Source: Mycolicibacterium phocaicum (GTDB lineage Bacteria; Actinomycetota; Actinomycetes; Mycobacteriales; Mycobacteriaceae). Taken from it: 64,000 bases of DNA. The notes under the pieces were generated by a model. It made no database searches. It saw nothing but the letters and a program-made list of their open reading frames with translations, and was not told where the DNA came from. The stretch spans positions 2,480,001-2,544,000 of the forward strand of contig NZ_AP022616.1 in the NCBI RefSeq assembly GCF_010731115.1, in the 5' to 3' direction. Of the stretch, positions 1 to 8,979 are shown in pieces; positions within the stretch are counted from its first letter, which is position 1; each line of letters begins with the position of its first letter. Made by a program: the position numbers and the translations under genes.

Positions 1-774
1 CATGTCGGCGGGGTACGTTCCCCCTGAGGGGTCACCGCCCCCAGAACCGGCCACGGCGAGGCCGAGAATCGGGAACAGGGTGTAGCCCGGATCGTTGAAG
101 TGCCAGTTGGGCAACGACTTTGCCGGCACGTTGAAGTACGGCTGCGCGCCGTCGGTGTAATCCAGCCAGAACCGGATGCCGGCGTCGTCCCATTGGCAAC
201 GCCAGTTGTGCCACGCGGTGTCAGGCGTGATGTTGTGCGAAACATGTTCGCCGCCATTGAGGTTGACGTGCACCGTGGTGCCGGGCGCCCAGCTCCCGTT
301 GCCGTACCACTCCATGATGTCGACCTCGCCACCGATGCCCGGGGTGTTGTTGGCCAGGTACCAGGCCGGCCAGCAGCCCGGGGTCAGGCAGTTGAGCTTG
401 ATCCGGGCTTCGAAGGTGTGGCCGATGCCGGCTTTGAAGGTGCCGAAAATCTTGCCGCTGAAGTAGGTGTTCCCGTCCTTGGCGGCGCGGATCACCAGGT
501 TCGATTTGCCGTCCAGGAACAGGTTCTTGCGGTCGTTGCGGTACTGGCCGACGTGTTCGGGCAGCTCCCAGTAGGTGGGGTTCTCCATCGACTCGCGGGC
601 TGTCGCGATCTCCCATTTCGAGGTGTCGGGCGACGATCCCGCGGGGCCGTCGAAGTTGTCCACGAAGATGAGTTTTCCGGGCGTATCAGCGTGGGCCTCG
701 GCGTTGGGAAGCGTGGCGGCCAACAGGCCCAGCCCCGCCATCGACAGCATGCTGCGACGATCAATGTCTGGCAT
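1..774 (-). CDS. Secreted glycoside hydrolase family 16-like enzyme (3' end outside window)
   Basis: The reading frame starts at an ATG at 774 and runs off the left edge, so about 258 residues are visible. The start is preceded by a GGGTAGG purine run. The N-terminus has a twin-arginine-like signal (DRRSML, then a hydrophobic stretch and AHA at about residues 26-28), suggesting Tat export. The mature part contains GEVDIMEWYGN near residue 152, which fits the GH16 catalytic motif E-[ILV]-D-x-x-E, and aromatic-rich beta-sandwich sequence around it. GH16 enzymes cleave beta-1,3/1,4-glucans or galactans; the substrate cannot be told from sequence. The C-terminus is not seen, so length and any carbohydrate-binding module are unknown. 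Confidence 0.85.
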   Translation of the reverse strand, partial: MPDIDRRSMLSMAGLGLLAATLPNAEAHADTPGKLIFVDNFDGPAGSSPDTSKWEIATARESMENPTYWELPEHVGQYRNDRKNLFLDGKSNLVIRAAKDGNTYFSGKIFGTFKAGIGHTFEARIKLNCLTPGCWPAWYLANNTPGIGGEVDIMEWYGNGSWAPGTTVHVNLNGGEHVSHNITPDTAWHNWRCQWDDAGIRFWLDYTDGAQPYFNVPAKSLPNWHFNDPGYTLFPILGLAVAGSGGGDPSGGTYPADM

Positions 775-841
775 GCCTACCCATGTAAGCCGCGTCCCGG
801 CGTTCGTGCAAGCCGGTGCACGGCGGGCACAGGTGCCGCGG

Positions 842-1921
842 CTACTGCTCGCCGCGGCGGGCGCGAAACAGTTTCACCTCGTCACGGATACCTTTCAGCC
901 GTCGCGCTCCGGCGAATGACCACTCGAAACCGGGTGCCTCCCCGATCGCCTCCCGTGCCGAATCGGCCAGCAGCACGGCCCCTGGTCGGGCGACTCCGGT
1001 CACCCGGCTGGCTTTGTTGACCGCACCGCCGAACCAGTCCCCGGCTCGGCTCACGGCCATTCCCGTCGCCATGCCGGCCTTGAGCCGCGGCAGGGCCTCA
1101 TCGGCCTCGGCCGCCTCGACGAGATCGAGAATCATGTTCAGCAGCGGCACCGGTTCGGGGCTGACGAGCATGACCTCGTCGCCGATGGTCTTGATGAACC
1201 GGACCGGCGGCTCGGCAAGTGTGCGCGCCAGATCAGCCAGCCGCTGAGACAGCCGCTCCAGTCCTTCCGGCGGCAGTTCCTCGCCGAGGCTGGTGAAACC
1301 GACGAGATCGGCGAAGGCGATCGATACGAGGCCCGCACCCGGCAACGCCGGCCCCGTCAGCCGCTCGGTGGCGGCGACCTCCTGCTGCAGCAGCGCATGC
1401 AGCATCTGCGTACGAAGCATGTCCTGCGCCATCGGCCCCAGCAGCGGCGCAACGTATCCCGTCAGCGCGGCAACAGCCTTGGCGTTCTCCAACTCGGTCG
1501 CATCGGTCTGCAGGATCGCCGACAGCGCCGCGAACTGCATGACCTCGACGGTTTTCGCGAAACCGTCCGTCATCACCTGAACCACCGCGACGACCTGCTC
1601 GACCGGCAGGCCCAGGCCCAGACACTGCTGCGCGTAGCCGACGAGCTGACTGTCCGCCGTCAGGTACAGCGCGGCAGCCGGGTCATCGGACCGGGGCCGG
1701 CCCGCCGCGTGCAGAATCCGTTGCAGCAGATCGATATCCATGTCCCACCGGGTCGCGATGTCCCGCGCCGACAGCCGGACACCGTCGTCACCGAGAGCGC
1801 GCCGGGCCGGCAACAGCGTCGGCGCGAAGGACTCGTCGATCTCCTGTTCGCTGAAGCCTTCGGACAGCAGCCAGTCGGTCAGCTCGGCACGGTCAACCGG
1901 CTCGGCAGCTTGTTCACTCAC
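842..1921 (-). CDS. Class III adenylyl cyclase with N-terminal regulatory domain (Rv1264-like)
   Basis: This 359-residue protein makes cAMP from ATP. The N-terminal half (about 1-190) is helical and resembles the autoinhibitory pH-responsive domain of M. tuberculosis Rv1264; the C-terminal half is a class III catalytic domain. All six canonical residues are visible: metal-binding D205 (FADLVGFTS) and D248 (KTIGDEVM), adenine-specifying K244 and D295, and transition-state N302 and R306 (VNKASR). Each sits exactly 17 positions before the residues I recall for Rv1264, so the enzyme should be active and adenine specific. AmiB2 lies nearby as in M. tuberculosis, but on the same strand with a DNA glycosylase gene inserted between. 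The downstream gap (775-841) is too short for the Mcr11 small RNA known beside Rv1264. Confidence 0.92.
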   Translation of the reverse strand: MSEQAAEPVDRAELTDWLLSEGFSEQEIDESFAPTLLPARRALGDDGVRLSARDIATRWDMDIDLLQRILHAAGRPRSDDPAAALYLTADSQLVGYAQQCLGLGLPVEQVVAVVQVMTDGFAKTVEVMQFAALSAILQTDATELENAKAVAALTGYVAPLLGPMAQDMLRTQMLHALLQQEVAATERLTGPALPGAGLVSIAFADLVGFTSLGEELPPEGLERLSQRLADLARTLAEPPVRFIKTIGDEVMLVSPEPVPLLNMILDLVEAAEADEALPRLKAGMATGMAVSRAGDWFGGAVNKASRVTGVARPGAVLLADSAREAIGEAPGFEWSFAGARRLKGIRDEVKLFRARRGEQ

Positions 1922-1963
1922 CCGGCCAACCTATCGCGCCTGGCAGCCCCGCAGAATGGGCAC

Positions 1964-2452
1964 ATGACCGAGCCAGAGATGCCGCTCCGCACGGGGCTGC
2001 CGGCGATCGTCGGCGCCAACCCACGTGTGCTGATCCTGGGCTCGTTTCCCAGCGAGAAGTCACTCGACACCGGCGAGTACTACGCCAACACCCGCAACCA
2101 GTTCTGGCGGCTGCTCGGCTCCCTCATCGGATTCGACGCGGAACTCCCGTATACCGAGCGCATCGAGGCCGTCACCGCCGCCGGAGTCGCGCTGTGGGAC
2201 GTCGTGCACAGCTGCCGGCGCGTCGGCAGCCTGGATGCGAACATCGACCGGAAGACATTGGTGCTCAATGATTTCCATAGTTTCCTGACGGAGCACCCGA
2301 CGATCGAACGGGGCTTCGTCAACGGGTTGACGGCGTACACGCTGTTTCAGCAGGCCGACATCGCGCTGCCCGCCGCCCGGCTGCCGTCGAGCAGTGGCGC
2401 GCTGACCATGTCGTTCGCCGACAAACTGGCGGCGTGGCAAGTGGTGCGCTGA
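1964..2452 (+). CDS. DNA-deoxyinosine (hypoxanthine) glycosylase, UDG superfamily
   Basis: This 162-residue protein matches the HDG branch of the uracil-DNA glycosylase superfamily, which removes hypoxanthine (deaminated adenine) from DNA. Diagnostic segments are ILGSFPSEKSL near the N-terminus and GEYYANTRNQFWRLLG. The C-terminus has LPSSSGALTMSFADKLAAW, the usual substrate-loop region. I chose the ATG at 1964 because family members begin about here, although the frame is open much further upstream. The gene diverges from the cyclase and points toward amiB2. I do not recall it between Rv1263 and Rv1264 in M. tuberculosis, so it is probably an insertion or a lineage-specific retention. Confidence 0.85.
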   Translation: MTEPEMPLRTGLPAIVGANPRVLILGSFPSEKSLDTGEYYANTRNQFWRLLGSLIGFDAELPYTERIEAVTAAGVALWDVVHSCRRVGSLDANIDRKTLVLNDFHSFLTEHPTIERGFVNGLTAYTLFQQADIALPAARLPSSSGALTMSFADKLAAWQVVR

Positions 2453-2472
2453 ACGTTTCACCCCGGCGCGCG

Positions 2473-3849
2473 CTAACCGACCGGAGGCCGCCGGCTCGCC
2501 CAGGGGCGCGCACCCTCGAGCTGCGCACTCAGTGACAGCAGCGTCGCCTCGTCAAAAGGCCTGCCCACCAACTGAATCGACGTCGGGATGCCGGTGGCGT
2601 CCAACCCCCATGGCACGACGGCCGCCGGTTGGCCGGTGACGTTGAACATGGCCTGGAATGGCACCCGCGACGCGACCGACGCCAGGGTCGCGACGGCGCC
2701 GCGGCGCTGATACTGCCCGATCCGAGAGGGTCCGGTCGCCGCGCCAGGGGTGATCACGACGTCGACATCGTCGAACACCGACTGCACCCGCGCGGTCAAC
2801 GCGGGTTCGGCGGCACGGATCGCATCGATCCGCCGCTGCGAGATCAGCCCACCGATCCTGGCGAAGGCCCGGGTCCGACGGTCCAGGCGCTCCGGGTGCG
2901 GCAGCGCGGAGACGTCGTCGTAGACCCCGCGGAAGTAACGCGGCAGGGCGTGGCCGTACACCGCCCACCGCGGGTAGTCGGGGTCGCGATGGACGACGTC
3001 GTGGCCCAGTTCACGCAGCAGCGCGCCCGCCTGCTCCACCGCGGCGCGCTGCTCGGCTCCCACCCATGCAGTCACCAGTGGTGGCACCTTGGTGCTCAAC
3101 GCAATCCGCAAGCGTCCGGGCGCCCGGCGGGCGGCGTCCACGAAGCCGCCGTCGGTGGTGGCGTCGAGGAACAGGGCCGCGTCTTCGACGGTGCGGGCCA
3201 GTGGCCCGTACGCGACCAGACCGCACCACGAATCGTCGTGCGGGCTCATCGGCACCCGGTCACGCTGCGGTTTGATGCCGAACAACCCGCACCAGGTGGC
3301 GGGAATCCGGATCGAGCCCATGCCGTCAGACCCCAGCGCCATCGCCGCCAGCCCGGCAGCGACGGCGGTGCCACTGCCCCCGCTGCTGCCGCCCGGCGCA
3401 TATCCCGGATTCCAGGGGTTCCGCGTCGCGCCGTAGGTCAGCGTCTCGGTGAACGGCCAGATCATCATCTCGGGCACCGTGGTCTTGCCCAGGATCACCG
3501 CGCCGGCGGTGCGCAGCCGGCGGATCACCTCGGCGTCCGCGGTGGCGGCCGGCCCGTGCGCGCTGCTGCCGAACGTGGTCAGCTCGCCCGCCACGTCGGT
3601 GTCGTCCTTGATCGCGATCGGCACACCGAGCAGCGGCAGCCGCTCCCCGGCGTCCAGCCGGGCCTGTGCGGCTCGCGCCCCAGCTCTGGCATCTGCGGCC
3701 AGAACTGTTCGATAACAACGCAATTCGGGATCGATGCGCGCGATCCGGTCCAGGTACAGCTCGACGAGCTCGGGTGCGGTCACCGCACCGGCGGCGAGCC
3801 TCCTGGCCTGTTCGGATGCGCCGGCGAACGCCAGCTCACGAGGGTCCAT
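2473..3849 (-). CDS. amiB2: Amidase signature family hydrolase (AmiB2-like)
   Basis: This 458-residue protein closely follows M. tuberculosis AmiB2 (Rv1263). It hydrolyses amide bonds using a Ser-cisSer-Lys triad, here K81 (AIKDD), cis-Ser S155 (GGSSGGS) and nucleophile S179 (GSIRIP). The oxyanion-hole stretch reads GSDGMGSIR, with Met177 where the family has Gly (equivalent to FAAH G239 by spacing). Start ATG at 3849 gives MDPRELAFAG, as in the homologue; an in-frame ATG at 3867 would add six residues. The gene begins 17 bp after the stop of the AraC-type gene on the same strand, so the two are probably cotranscribed. The physiological amide is unknown. Confidence 0.9.
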   Translation of the reverse strand: MDPRELAFAGASEQARRLAAGAVTAPELVELYLDRIARIDPELRCYRTVLAADARAGARAAQARLDAGERLPLLGVPIAIKDDTDVAGELTTFGSSAHGPAATADAEVIRRLRTAGAVILGKTTVPEMMIWPFTETLTYGATRNPWNPGYAPGGSSGGSGTAVAAGLAAMALGSDGMGSIRIPATWCGLFGIKPQRDRVPMSPHDDSWCGLVAYGPLARTVEDAALFLDATTDGGFVDAARRAPGRLRIALSTKVPPLVTAWVGAEQRAAVEQAGALLRELGHDVVHRDPDYPRWAVYGHALPRYFRGVYDDVSALPHPERLDRRTRAFARIGGLISQRRIDAIRAAEPALTARVQSVFDDVDVVITPGAATGPSRIGQYQRRGAVATLASVASRVPFQAMFNVTGQPAAVVPWGLDATGIPTSIQLVGRPFDEATLLSLSAQLEGARPWASRRPPVG

Positions 3850-3866
3850 GCGGCGCAGATTACCCA

Positions 3867-4694
3867 TCACCGGCGATGTTTTGTGGCGTACTCCCCCGGC
3901 GTGCAGCCGAGCATGGCGCGGAAGTCGTTGATGAAATGCGCCTGGTCGTACCACCCCAATCCGACCGCCAGATCGGCGAAGTCGAGATCCGGCACCGTCT
4001 CGATCTGGAGTGCCGCGTGCTGCAGGCGGTAACGGCACAGCACCCATTTCACCGGCACGCCGACGTAGCGGCGGAACACCCGCTGTGTGGTCCGCTCACT
4101 CCAAGGCGACAGCGCCATCACCTGTTCGACGCGGTGCAGCTGTTGATCGGCGCGGACCCGGTCGAGCAACGTCAACAGGTCGCGATAGGTGGTGTCCACG
4201 GCGGTGTGCTTGCCGATCATGTCGTCCATCACCGCCGCGGTCAGGGCGATGTCGTCAGGGAAAGACGCTGCGGTGCCGGGCAATTCGTCGTCGACAGGGA
4301 GCACCCGGCCGGTCAGAGCGCCGGCGTCCCGGCCGAACCGGGCCGCGAAGCCGCCGGGCCAGAACCTGACACCCACCACCGAGCCGGACCCCGTGAGCGT
4401 GGTGGTGAACACCCGCTCGACCACGCCATGCACCAGCGTCGCCGGCAAGCGCTGACCGTGCCGGACACCGTCGGTGCCCCATTCGTGCGTCAGGTGCACC
4501 GCGGGAAAGGTGATGACGGTGCTGTCGAACGGCTCGGCGCCCCGTAAATCCCAAGTGACGGACCAGAAATTCTCGACCCAGACCGCCGCCGCAGCGGACG
4601 GCTGCCACTGCTGCAGGTCGAACACCGAGCCAGTATTGGCACGGCCGACCACGCCCAGCTTCGGAGCCGGTGTCGGGTTTTTCCAAGCCACCAC
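3867..4694 (-). CDS. AraC-family transcriptional regulator
   Basis: This is a protein of about 275 residues with an N-terminal effector-type domain and a C-terminal AraC double helix-turn-helix. The C-terminal segment (LSPWSERTTQRVFRRYVG, then DLAVGLGWYDQAHFINDF and GCTPGEYA) is the AraC signature. The best start is a GTG at 4694 or 4691 (VAWKNPTP). The open frame continues upstream but runs through the divergent VOC gene. It lies 27 bp from that gene and 17 bp upstream of amiB2, so it may control both. The N-terminal half resembles the DUF6597 type; its ligand is unknown. Confidence 0.85.
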   Translation of the reverse strand: MVAWKNPTPAPKLGVVGRANTGSVFDLQQWQPSAAAAVWVENFWSVTWDLRGAEPFDSTVITFPAVHLTHEWGTDGVRHGQRLPATLVHGVVERVFTTTLTGSGSVVGVRFWPGGFAARFGRDAGALTGRVLPVDDELPGTAASFPDDIALTAAVMDDMIGKHTAVDTTYRDLLTLLDRVRADQQLHRVEQVMALSPWSERTTQRVFRRYVGVPVKWVLCRYRLQHAALQIETVPDLDFADLAVGLGWYDQAHFINDFRAMLGCTPGEYATKHRR

Positions 4695-4721
4695 GCCACC
4701 GACCCTACGAAACTGGGTGCC

Positions 4722-5189
4722 ATGAGCGTGCAACCAATTCCCCAGGGCTACACCAGCCTCACCCCATTCCTGGTGATCGATGGAGCTGCCGCCGCGATCG
4801 ACTTCTACGTCGAGGTGTTCGGTGCCCGGCTCGTCGAGAAGATGGACGCGAGTGACGGCACCGTGGCACACGCCGAGCTGGACTTCGGTACCGGCCGGCT
4901 GCAACTGTCCGATCCCAATCCCGATTACGAACTGATCGCGCCACCGCGCAGCGGTCCGGTCACGCATTCGGTGGTGCTGTACTGCCCCGATGTCGACGCG
5001 GTGGTCGACCGGGCCGAACGCGCCGGCGCGACAATCCGGGAGGCGACACAGACTTTCGTCACCGGTGACCGGTTCGCGTCGATCATCGATCCGTTCGGCC
5101 AGCGCTGGGCGGTCATGACGCGGGTCGAAGACGTCGACGCCGCGGAGCGCGACCGCCGGTTGTCTGAGTGGGCGGCATCCAACGTCTGA
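4722..5189 (+). CDS. VOC-family protein (PhnB/glyoxalase-like)
   Basis: This 155-residue vicinal-oxygen-chelate fold protein has TPFLVIDGAAAAIDFYVEVFGA at the front and DPFGQRWAVMTRVEDV at the back, the PhnB-like arrangement of two beta-alpha-beta-beta-beta modules. Members bind a metal and act as isomerases, dioxygenases or antibiotic-binding proteins; this one has no specific assignment. It is read divergently from the AraC-type gene with only 27 bp between starts, which makes shared regulation likely. It precedes the HIT gene by 24 bp on the same strand, so it may head a VOC-HIT-Ddn operon. Confidence 0.85.
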   Translation: MSVQPIPQGYTSLTPFLVIDGAAAAIDFYVEVFGARLVEKMDASDGTVAHAELDFGTGRLQLSDPNPDYELIAPPRSGPVTHSVVLYCPDVDAVVDRAERAGATIREATQTFVTGDRFASIIDPFGQRWAVMTRVEDVDAAERDRRLSEWAASNV

Positions 5190-5213
5190 ACCCGGTTGGC
5201 CTACCGTGAAGTG

Positions 5214-5660
5214 ATGGCCTGTGCGTTCTGCGACATCATCGCCGGGAAGGCGCCCGCGGTGCGCGTCTACGAAGACGCCGACTACGTGGCGTTCCTGGAC
5301 ATCCGCCCGTTCTCGCGCGGCCACACTCTGGTGGTCCCCAAACAGCACTACGAAAACCTGGTCGACACCCCGCCGGAGGTGGTGGCCGGCATGGCCAAAC
5401 TCGGTCAGCGCATCGCACAGGCGTCGCGCGAGTCCGGCCTGCATGCCGACGGCAACAACATCGCGATCAACGACGGCAAAGCCGCATTTCAGACCGTGTT
5501 CCACATCCATCTGCACGTCGTCCCGCGCAAGTCAGGCGACAAGCTGGCGTTCGCCAAGGGCATGCTGTTGCGCCGCGATCCGGACCGGGAAACCAGCGGA
5601 AAGATCCTACTGGAGGCGGTGGCGCGCCTTTCTGATCCGCAGGCAGACTTGAGCACATGA
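5214..5660 (+). CDS. HIT-family nucleotide-binding protein (Rv1262c-like)
   Basis: This 148-residue histidine-triad protein starts CAFCDIIAGKAPAVRVYED and carries the triad FHIHLHVVP (H-x-H-x-H) near residue 100. HIT proteins hydrolyse nucleoside phosphoramidates or dinucleotides. It matches M. tuberculosis Rv1262c in length and sequence as I recall it, and lies in the same neighbourhood as amiB2 and the Ddn-like gene. The ATG at 5214 is used because homologues start here, although the frame is open back to 5196. The stop overlaps the next start in ATGA, so translation is coupled. Confidence 0.9.
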   Translation: MACAFCDIIAGKAPAVRVYEDADYVAFLDIRPFSRGHTLVVPKQHYENLVDTPPEVVAGMAKLGQRIAQASRESGLHADGNNIAINDGKAAFQTVFHIHLHVVPRKSGDKLAFAKGMLLRRDPDRETSGKILLEAVARLSDPQADLST

Positions 5661-6103
5661 GTATGCCCTTGTGGGAGAAGTACCTCGGCCTCCCGTTGCT
5701 GAAGATGCACGACCGGATCTACCAGAAGACCGAAGGCCGGATCGGGCACCAGTTCCCCGGTGTGCCGCCCAGCCTGCTGCTGCACACCGTCGGCGCCAAG
5801 ACGGGCCTGGCGCGCACCACGTCGCTGACCTACGCGAAAGACGGCGACGCCTACCTGGTGGTCGCGTCCAAGGGCGGCGAGCCGACGGCGCCCGGCTGGT
5901 ACTTCAACCTGAAGGCCAACCCCGAGATCGAAATCAACGTCGGCACGAAGCGAATCCCGGTCACGGCCCGCGTGGTCGGCAGGGACGACCCCGACTACGG
6001 GCGGCTGTGGCAGGTCGTGAACAAGAACAACGCCAACCGGTACGCGGGCTATCAGAAGCGCACCACCCGGCCCATTCCGGTGGTCGCGCTGACGCCCCGC
6101 TAG
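5657..6103 (+). CDS. F420-dependent Ddn-family nitroreductase/quinone reductase (Rv1261c-like)
   Basis: This 148-residue protein belongs to the deazaflavin-dependent nitroreductase (Ddn) family, small split-barrel proteins using reduced F420. Visible family features are LLLHTVGAKTGLARTTSLTY, GGEPTAPGWYFNLKANP and a C-terminal RTTRPIPVVAL. In mycobacteria relatives reduce quinones or activate nitroimidazoles. It overlaps the HIT gene by four bases and ends convergently with the LLM gene, sharing the CTAG at 6100-6103. F420 is typical of mycobacteria, and the LLM enzyme opposite belongs to a family that also contains F420 users. Confidence 0.88.
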   Translation: MSMPLWEKYLGLPLLKMHDRIYQKTEGRIGHQFPGVPPSLLLHTVGAKTGLARTTSLTYAKDGDAYLVVASKGGEPTAPGWYFNLKANPEIEINVGTKRIPVTARVVGRDDPDYGRLWQVVNKNNANRYAGYQKRTTRPIPVVALTPR

Positions 6104-7152
6104 AGCAGCTGCTCGGCAAGCAGCCGTAGCGTCGTTTCGCGGGCCGGGGCGGTGGCTGGATCGCAGCCCCGGCGCGCGGCGGCTACGGGGCTGACCATTA
6201 CCTCGTCGACCCCGAAATGCGATGCCAGCTGGCGGATTTGCTCCGCGGCCTCTGCGGGCGCCCCGACGACGGCCCGCTCCATTCCGGCGGCGACGATAGC
6301 TTGCTGCGTCGGCGTGAGCTGGTTGTGCTCGGAGTCCTCGACCAGGTCCAGCGCCCGCAGCGGCTCACCGGTGCGCAGCCACGCCATCATCTGCAAGTTG
6401 GGACGGATGAGCTGTTCGGCTTCGTCGCGCGTCTCCGCGACACAGGCGTTGACGGTCATGAAGGTCGTTGGCGCGTCAGCGAATTCGCTGGGCCGGAACT
6501 CTTCGCGGTAGGTGGCCAGGGCTTCCTCGGTGCCCTGCCCGGAGAAGTGGTGGGCGAACACATACGGCAGCCCCTTGGCGGCGGCAAGGTGCGCCGAATA
6601 CATCGACGAACCCAGCAGCCACAGTTTCGGCGGACTCACCGCCGACGGGGTGGCCTTCAGAATGTAGTTCTTGTCCAACAGGTTTCGTCCCTCGAGCGAC
6701 ACCTTCACACCACCGGGACTCATCAGCGCGACGACGTCGTCGAGGTACTCGGGAAAGCGCTGGATGTCCTCATCCGAGCGCCCGGCCGGGCCGCGCAGCG
6801 CGATCGAGGTGACGGGGTCGGTCCCTGGCGCCCGGCCGACTCCGAGGTCGATGCGCCCCGGGGCCGCCGCCTCCAGCAGCGCGAACTGCTCGGCGACCGC
6901 CAACGGTGCGTGGTTGGGCAGCATCACGCCGCCCGAGCCCAGCCGGATCTGCGAGGTCTGGGCAGCCAGGTAACCCAGGACGACCGGCGGGCTGGTGGCG
7001 GCGACCGCGGGCATGTTGTGGTGCTCGGCCACCCAGTAGCGGGTGTAGCCCAGCTGGTCGGCGGCCTTGGCGAGGCGCACGGTGGCGGCGAAGGCGTCGA
7101 CGGTGGACTGGTCGCTCCGGACCGGGACGAGATCGAGGACAGACAACTGCAC
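6100..7152 (-). CDS. LLM-class flavin/F420-dependent oxidoreductase
   Basis: This 350-residue luciferase-like monooxygenase has the family TIM-barrel landmarks [34 protein letters not shown] and [15 protein letters not shown]. It resembles the MsnO8/LuxA-like subfamily. Substrate and whether the cofactor is FMN or F420 are not decidable here. The start lies 3 bp downstream of the udgB stop, so it is translated from the same message as UdgB and probably the DUF2236 gene further upstream. Confidence 0.88.
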   Translation of the reverse strand: MQLSVLDLVPVRSDQSTVDAFAATVRLAKAADQLGYTRYWVAEHHNMPAVAATSPPVVLGYLAAQTSQIRLGSGGVMLPNHAPLAVAEQFALLEAAAPGRIDLGVGRAPGTDPVTSIALRGPAGRSDEDIQRFPEYLDDVVALMSPGGVKVSLEGRNLLDKNYILKATPSAVSPPKLWLLGSSMYSAHLAAAKGLPYVFAHHFSGQGTEEALATYREEFRPSEFADAPTTFMTVNACVAETRDEAEQLIRPNLQMMAWLRTGEPLRALDLVEDSEHNQLTPTQQAIVAAGMERAVVGAPAEAAEQIRQLASHFGVDEVMVSPVAAARRGCDPATAPARETTLRLLAEQLL

Positions 7153-7155
7153 GAT

Positions 7156-7986
7156 CTAATCCAACTCTTCCGGGCGGGATGCGATTCCCTTGGCCGTGAT
7201 GAACACGTCGTCCAGCATGGCCGGGGTGAGCCTCCCGGTGAACGTGTTCTGCTGGCTGGGGTGGTAGCAGCCGAGGAGGCGCCGGCCGTCGGGAAGCGCG
7301 GCCAGCGCGCCGTGACCGAACTTCGGATACGGCCGTCCCGCCCCCGCCAGGTCCAGCGCGGCCTTCCAGGCGAAACCGCCGAGTGCGACGACGACCCGGA
7401 CATCCTCGCCCGTCAGCCGCCACTCGGCGCTCAGCCACGGCTCGCACGTGTCCCGCTCCTGCGGTGTCGGAGCGTTGTCCGGCGGGGCACATCGGACTGC
7501 GGCGACCACGCGAATGTCGTTGAGGGTCAGCCCATCTGCCGCGTCGACGCTCTCCGCGCTGTTGGCCAGGCCGACGCGGTGCAGGGCGGCGAAGAGAAAG
7601 TCGCCCGACCGGTCGCCCGTGAACACCCGGCCGGTGCGGTTGGCACCGTGGGCTGCGGGTGCCAGACCCAGCACCCAGATGCGCGGCCGGTCGACGCCGA
7701 GACCCGGCGCCGGCCGGCCCCAGTACGGCTCACCGGCGTAGGCCTTGCGCTTGGCCACCGTCCGCGTCGCGACGTCCTCACGCCACGTGACCAGGCGGGG
7801 ACATGCGCGGCACACCGATACCTGGGCGTCGAGGTCGGCCACCTCGGTGCAGCGGCGGGCCCTGGCCCGAACCTGCGCCGCAGTACGGGCGACGGGGGTC
7901 TCGGCGTCGGCCGGGTCCCCGGGCCAGCCCGCGCCGACGGGCACCGGGGACGGGAAGAATTCTCCGGTTCGGGGATGCGGCAGCAC
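7156..7986 (-). CDS. udgB: Type 5 uracil-DNA glycosylase UdgB
   Basis: This 276-residue family 5 glycosylase (M. tuberculosis Rv1259) removes uracil and other deaminated bases from DNA. The four 4Fe-4S ligands are visible as C59 and C62 (SVCRACPRL), C166 (AVRCAPPDN) and C181 (DTCEPWL). Active-site motif A reads [20 protein letters not shown] and motif B reads [13 protein letters not shown]. It lies 27 bp below the DUF2236 stop and 3 bp above the LLM start, forming a three-gene leftward operon. With the hypoxanthine glycosylase at 1964-2452, two different UDG-superfamily repair enzymes lie within about 6 kb. Confidence 0.93.
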   Translation of the reverse strand: MLPHPRTGEFFPSPVPVGAGWPGDPADAETPVARTAAQVRARARRCTEVADLDAQVSVCRACPRLVTWREDVATRTVAKRKAYAGEPYWGRPAPGLGVDRPRIWVLGLAPAAHGANRTGRVFTGDRSGDFLFAALHRVGLANSAESVDAADGLTLNDIRVVAAVRCAPPDNAPTPQERDTCEPWLSAEWRLTGEDVRVVVALGGFAWKAALDLAGAGRPYPKFGHGALAALPDGRRLLGCYHPSQQNTFTGRLTPAMLDDVFITAKGIASRPEELD

Positions 7987-8013
7987 CCCCAGATTCTGCC
8001 CTCCGCGGTGCGG

Positions 8014-8961
8014 TCAGGCGGCGAAGCTGTCCAATTGCACGCCGTGGTACGCCGACCGCAACCGCTCGTAGCGGTACCGGTTGTAGGCCAACGGATCAAG
8101 GACGACGGCCCGTGGCAGATACCGCCAGGCCAGCTGCGAAGCCTTCAGATACAGCGCATATTCGAGGCGGGTCACGGGGGTCGATCGAATGTCGAGCAGC
8201 TCCCGCATCTTCGGGTGGGCGTGACGCTGGCCCAGCACTTTCGGGATGCGCAGCGCGATCGGCGTCAGGGCACTCCATAACGGTGACAGGAGTACCTGCA
8301 TCTGCTTCGGCACCAGAGCGGGCATCGGCAAGCTGTCGAAGCTGTCGTCGGCATACTGCAGAAAGGCGTTGTCCGCCAGATGCTTTTCGGCGACGCGGTC
8401 GTAGTACGCCTCCATGTCGGCCAACGTCTCGGGCAGCTTGGCCCGGGCACTGGGCAGTTCCAGGTAGCTCGTCATCCACCGCACGGTCTGATACACGACC
8501 TCGCGCTGCTCGGCATCGAGCTCCGCACCGCGCACCGCGACGTAACCCCGGTAAAACAGGTTGAGGGAGCTGACGGCGATCCAGTTCCACAGTTCGGGGT
8601 CGAGCGCGCTGAACCGGGTATCAGCGAACTCTCCATTGCCGGTCCCGCGCACGCCACCGTGCAGCCGCTTGAGTTCCTCGGTGTCCGATCGGCGGTCGGC
8701 CTCGTCGCCGAACAGCATCAACATGCCGTAGGCCAGCGACCGGATACCCCGGTCGGTGAAGTTCTGCTGGAACCGACCCGACCAGTCGACGGCGGCCGCG
8801 ATCGGGCGGTACGCCACCTGGTCGAGGGCCAGGCGCCCGAAGAGCCCGAGGCTCAGCGGTGAGCCAAGCCACCACCGCACGTCGGCCGCCAGCTCCGCAT
8901 GCGACTGGCTCGGGTGCCACGGCTCCACCTCGGCCCCCACGGGCGATGCAGTCATGGTCAT
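8014..8961 (-). CDS. DUF2236/MpaB-family oxygenase (copy 1)
   Basis: This protein of about 315 residues belongs to DUF2236, the family of fungal MpaB and bacterial latex-clearing-type oxygenases. Visible features are SLNLFYRGYVAV in the central helices, SALDPELWNWIAVSS (the conserved W-[IV]-x-H-like helix, here with Ala) and helical sequence throughout; no signal peptide is seen. ATGs at 8961 or 8955 are preferred over a TTG at 8973. A TetR gene diverges 80 bp away. It is the first of three DUF2236-TetR pairs in this window and leads the udgB-LLM operon. Substrate unknown. Confidence 0.82.
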   Translation of the reverse strand: MTMTASPVGAEVEPWHPSQSHAELAADVRWWLGSPLSLGLFGRLALDQVAYRPIAAAVDWSGRFQQNFTDRGIRSLAYGMLMLFGDEADRRSDTEELKRLHGGVRGTGNGEFADTRFSALDPELWNWIAVSSLNLFYRGYVAVRGAELDAEQREVVYQTVRWMTSYLELPSARAKLPETLADMEAYYDRVAEKHLADNAFLQYADDSFDSLPMPALVPKQMQVLLSPLWSALTPIALRIPKVLGQRHAHPKMRELLDIRSTPVTRLEYALYLKASQLAWRYLPRAVVLDPLAYNRYRYERLRSAYHGVQLDSFAA

Positions 8962-8979
8962 GTGCGCATCCAATCTGTC

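Noticed and set aside
775..841. Mcr11 small RNA next to the cyclase
   Set aside because: The gap is 67 bp, too short, and shows no matching sequence I recognise.
100..1020. 306-codon plus frame opposite the GH16 and cyclase genes
   Set aside because: High-GC shadow; the minus-strand frames carry GH16 and cyclase motifs.
2629..4032. 467-codon plus frame opposite amiB2
   Set aside because: Antisense of a conserved amidase; low-complexity composition with no motif.
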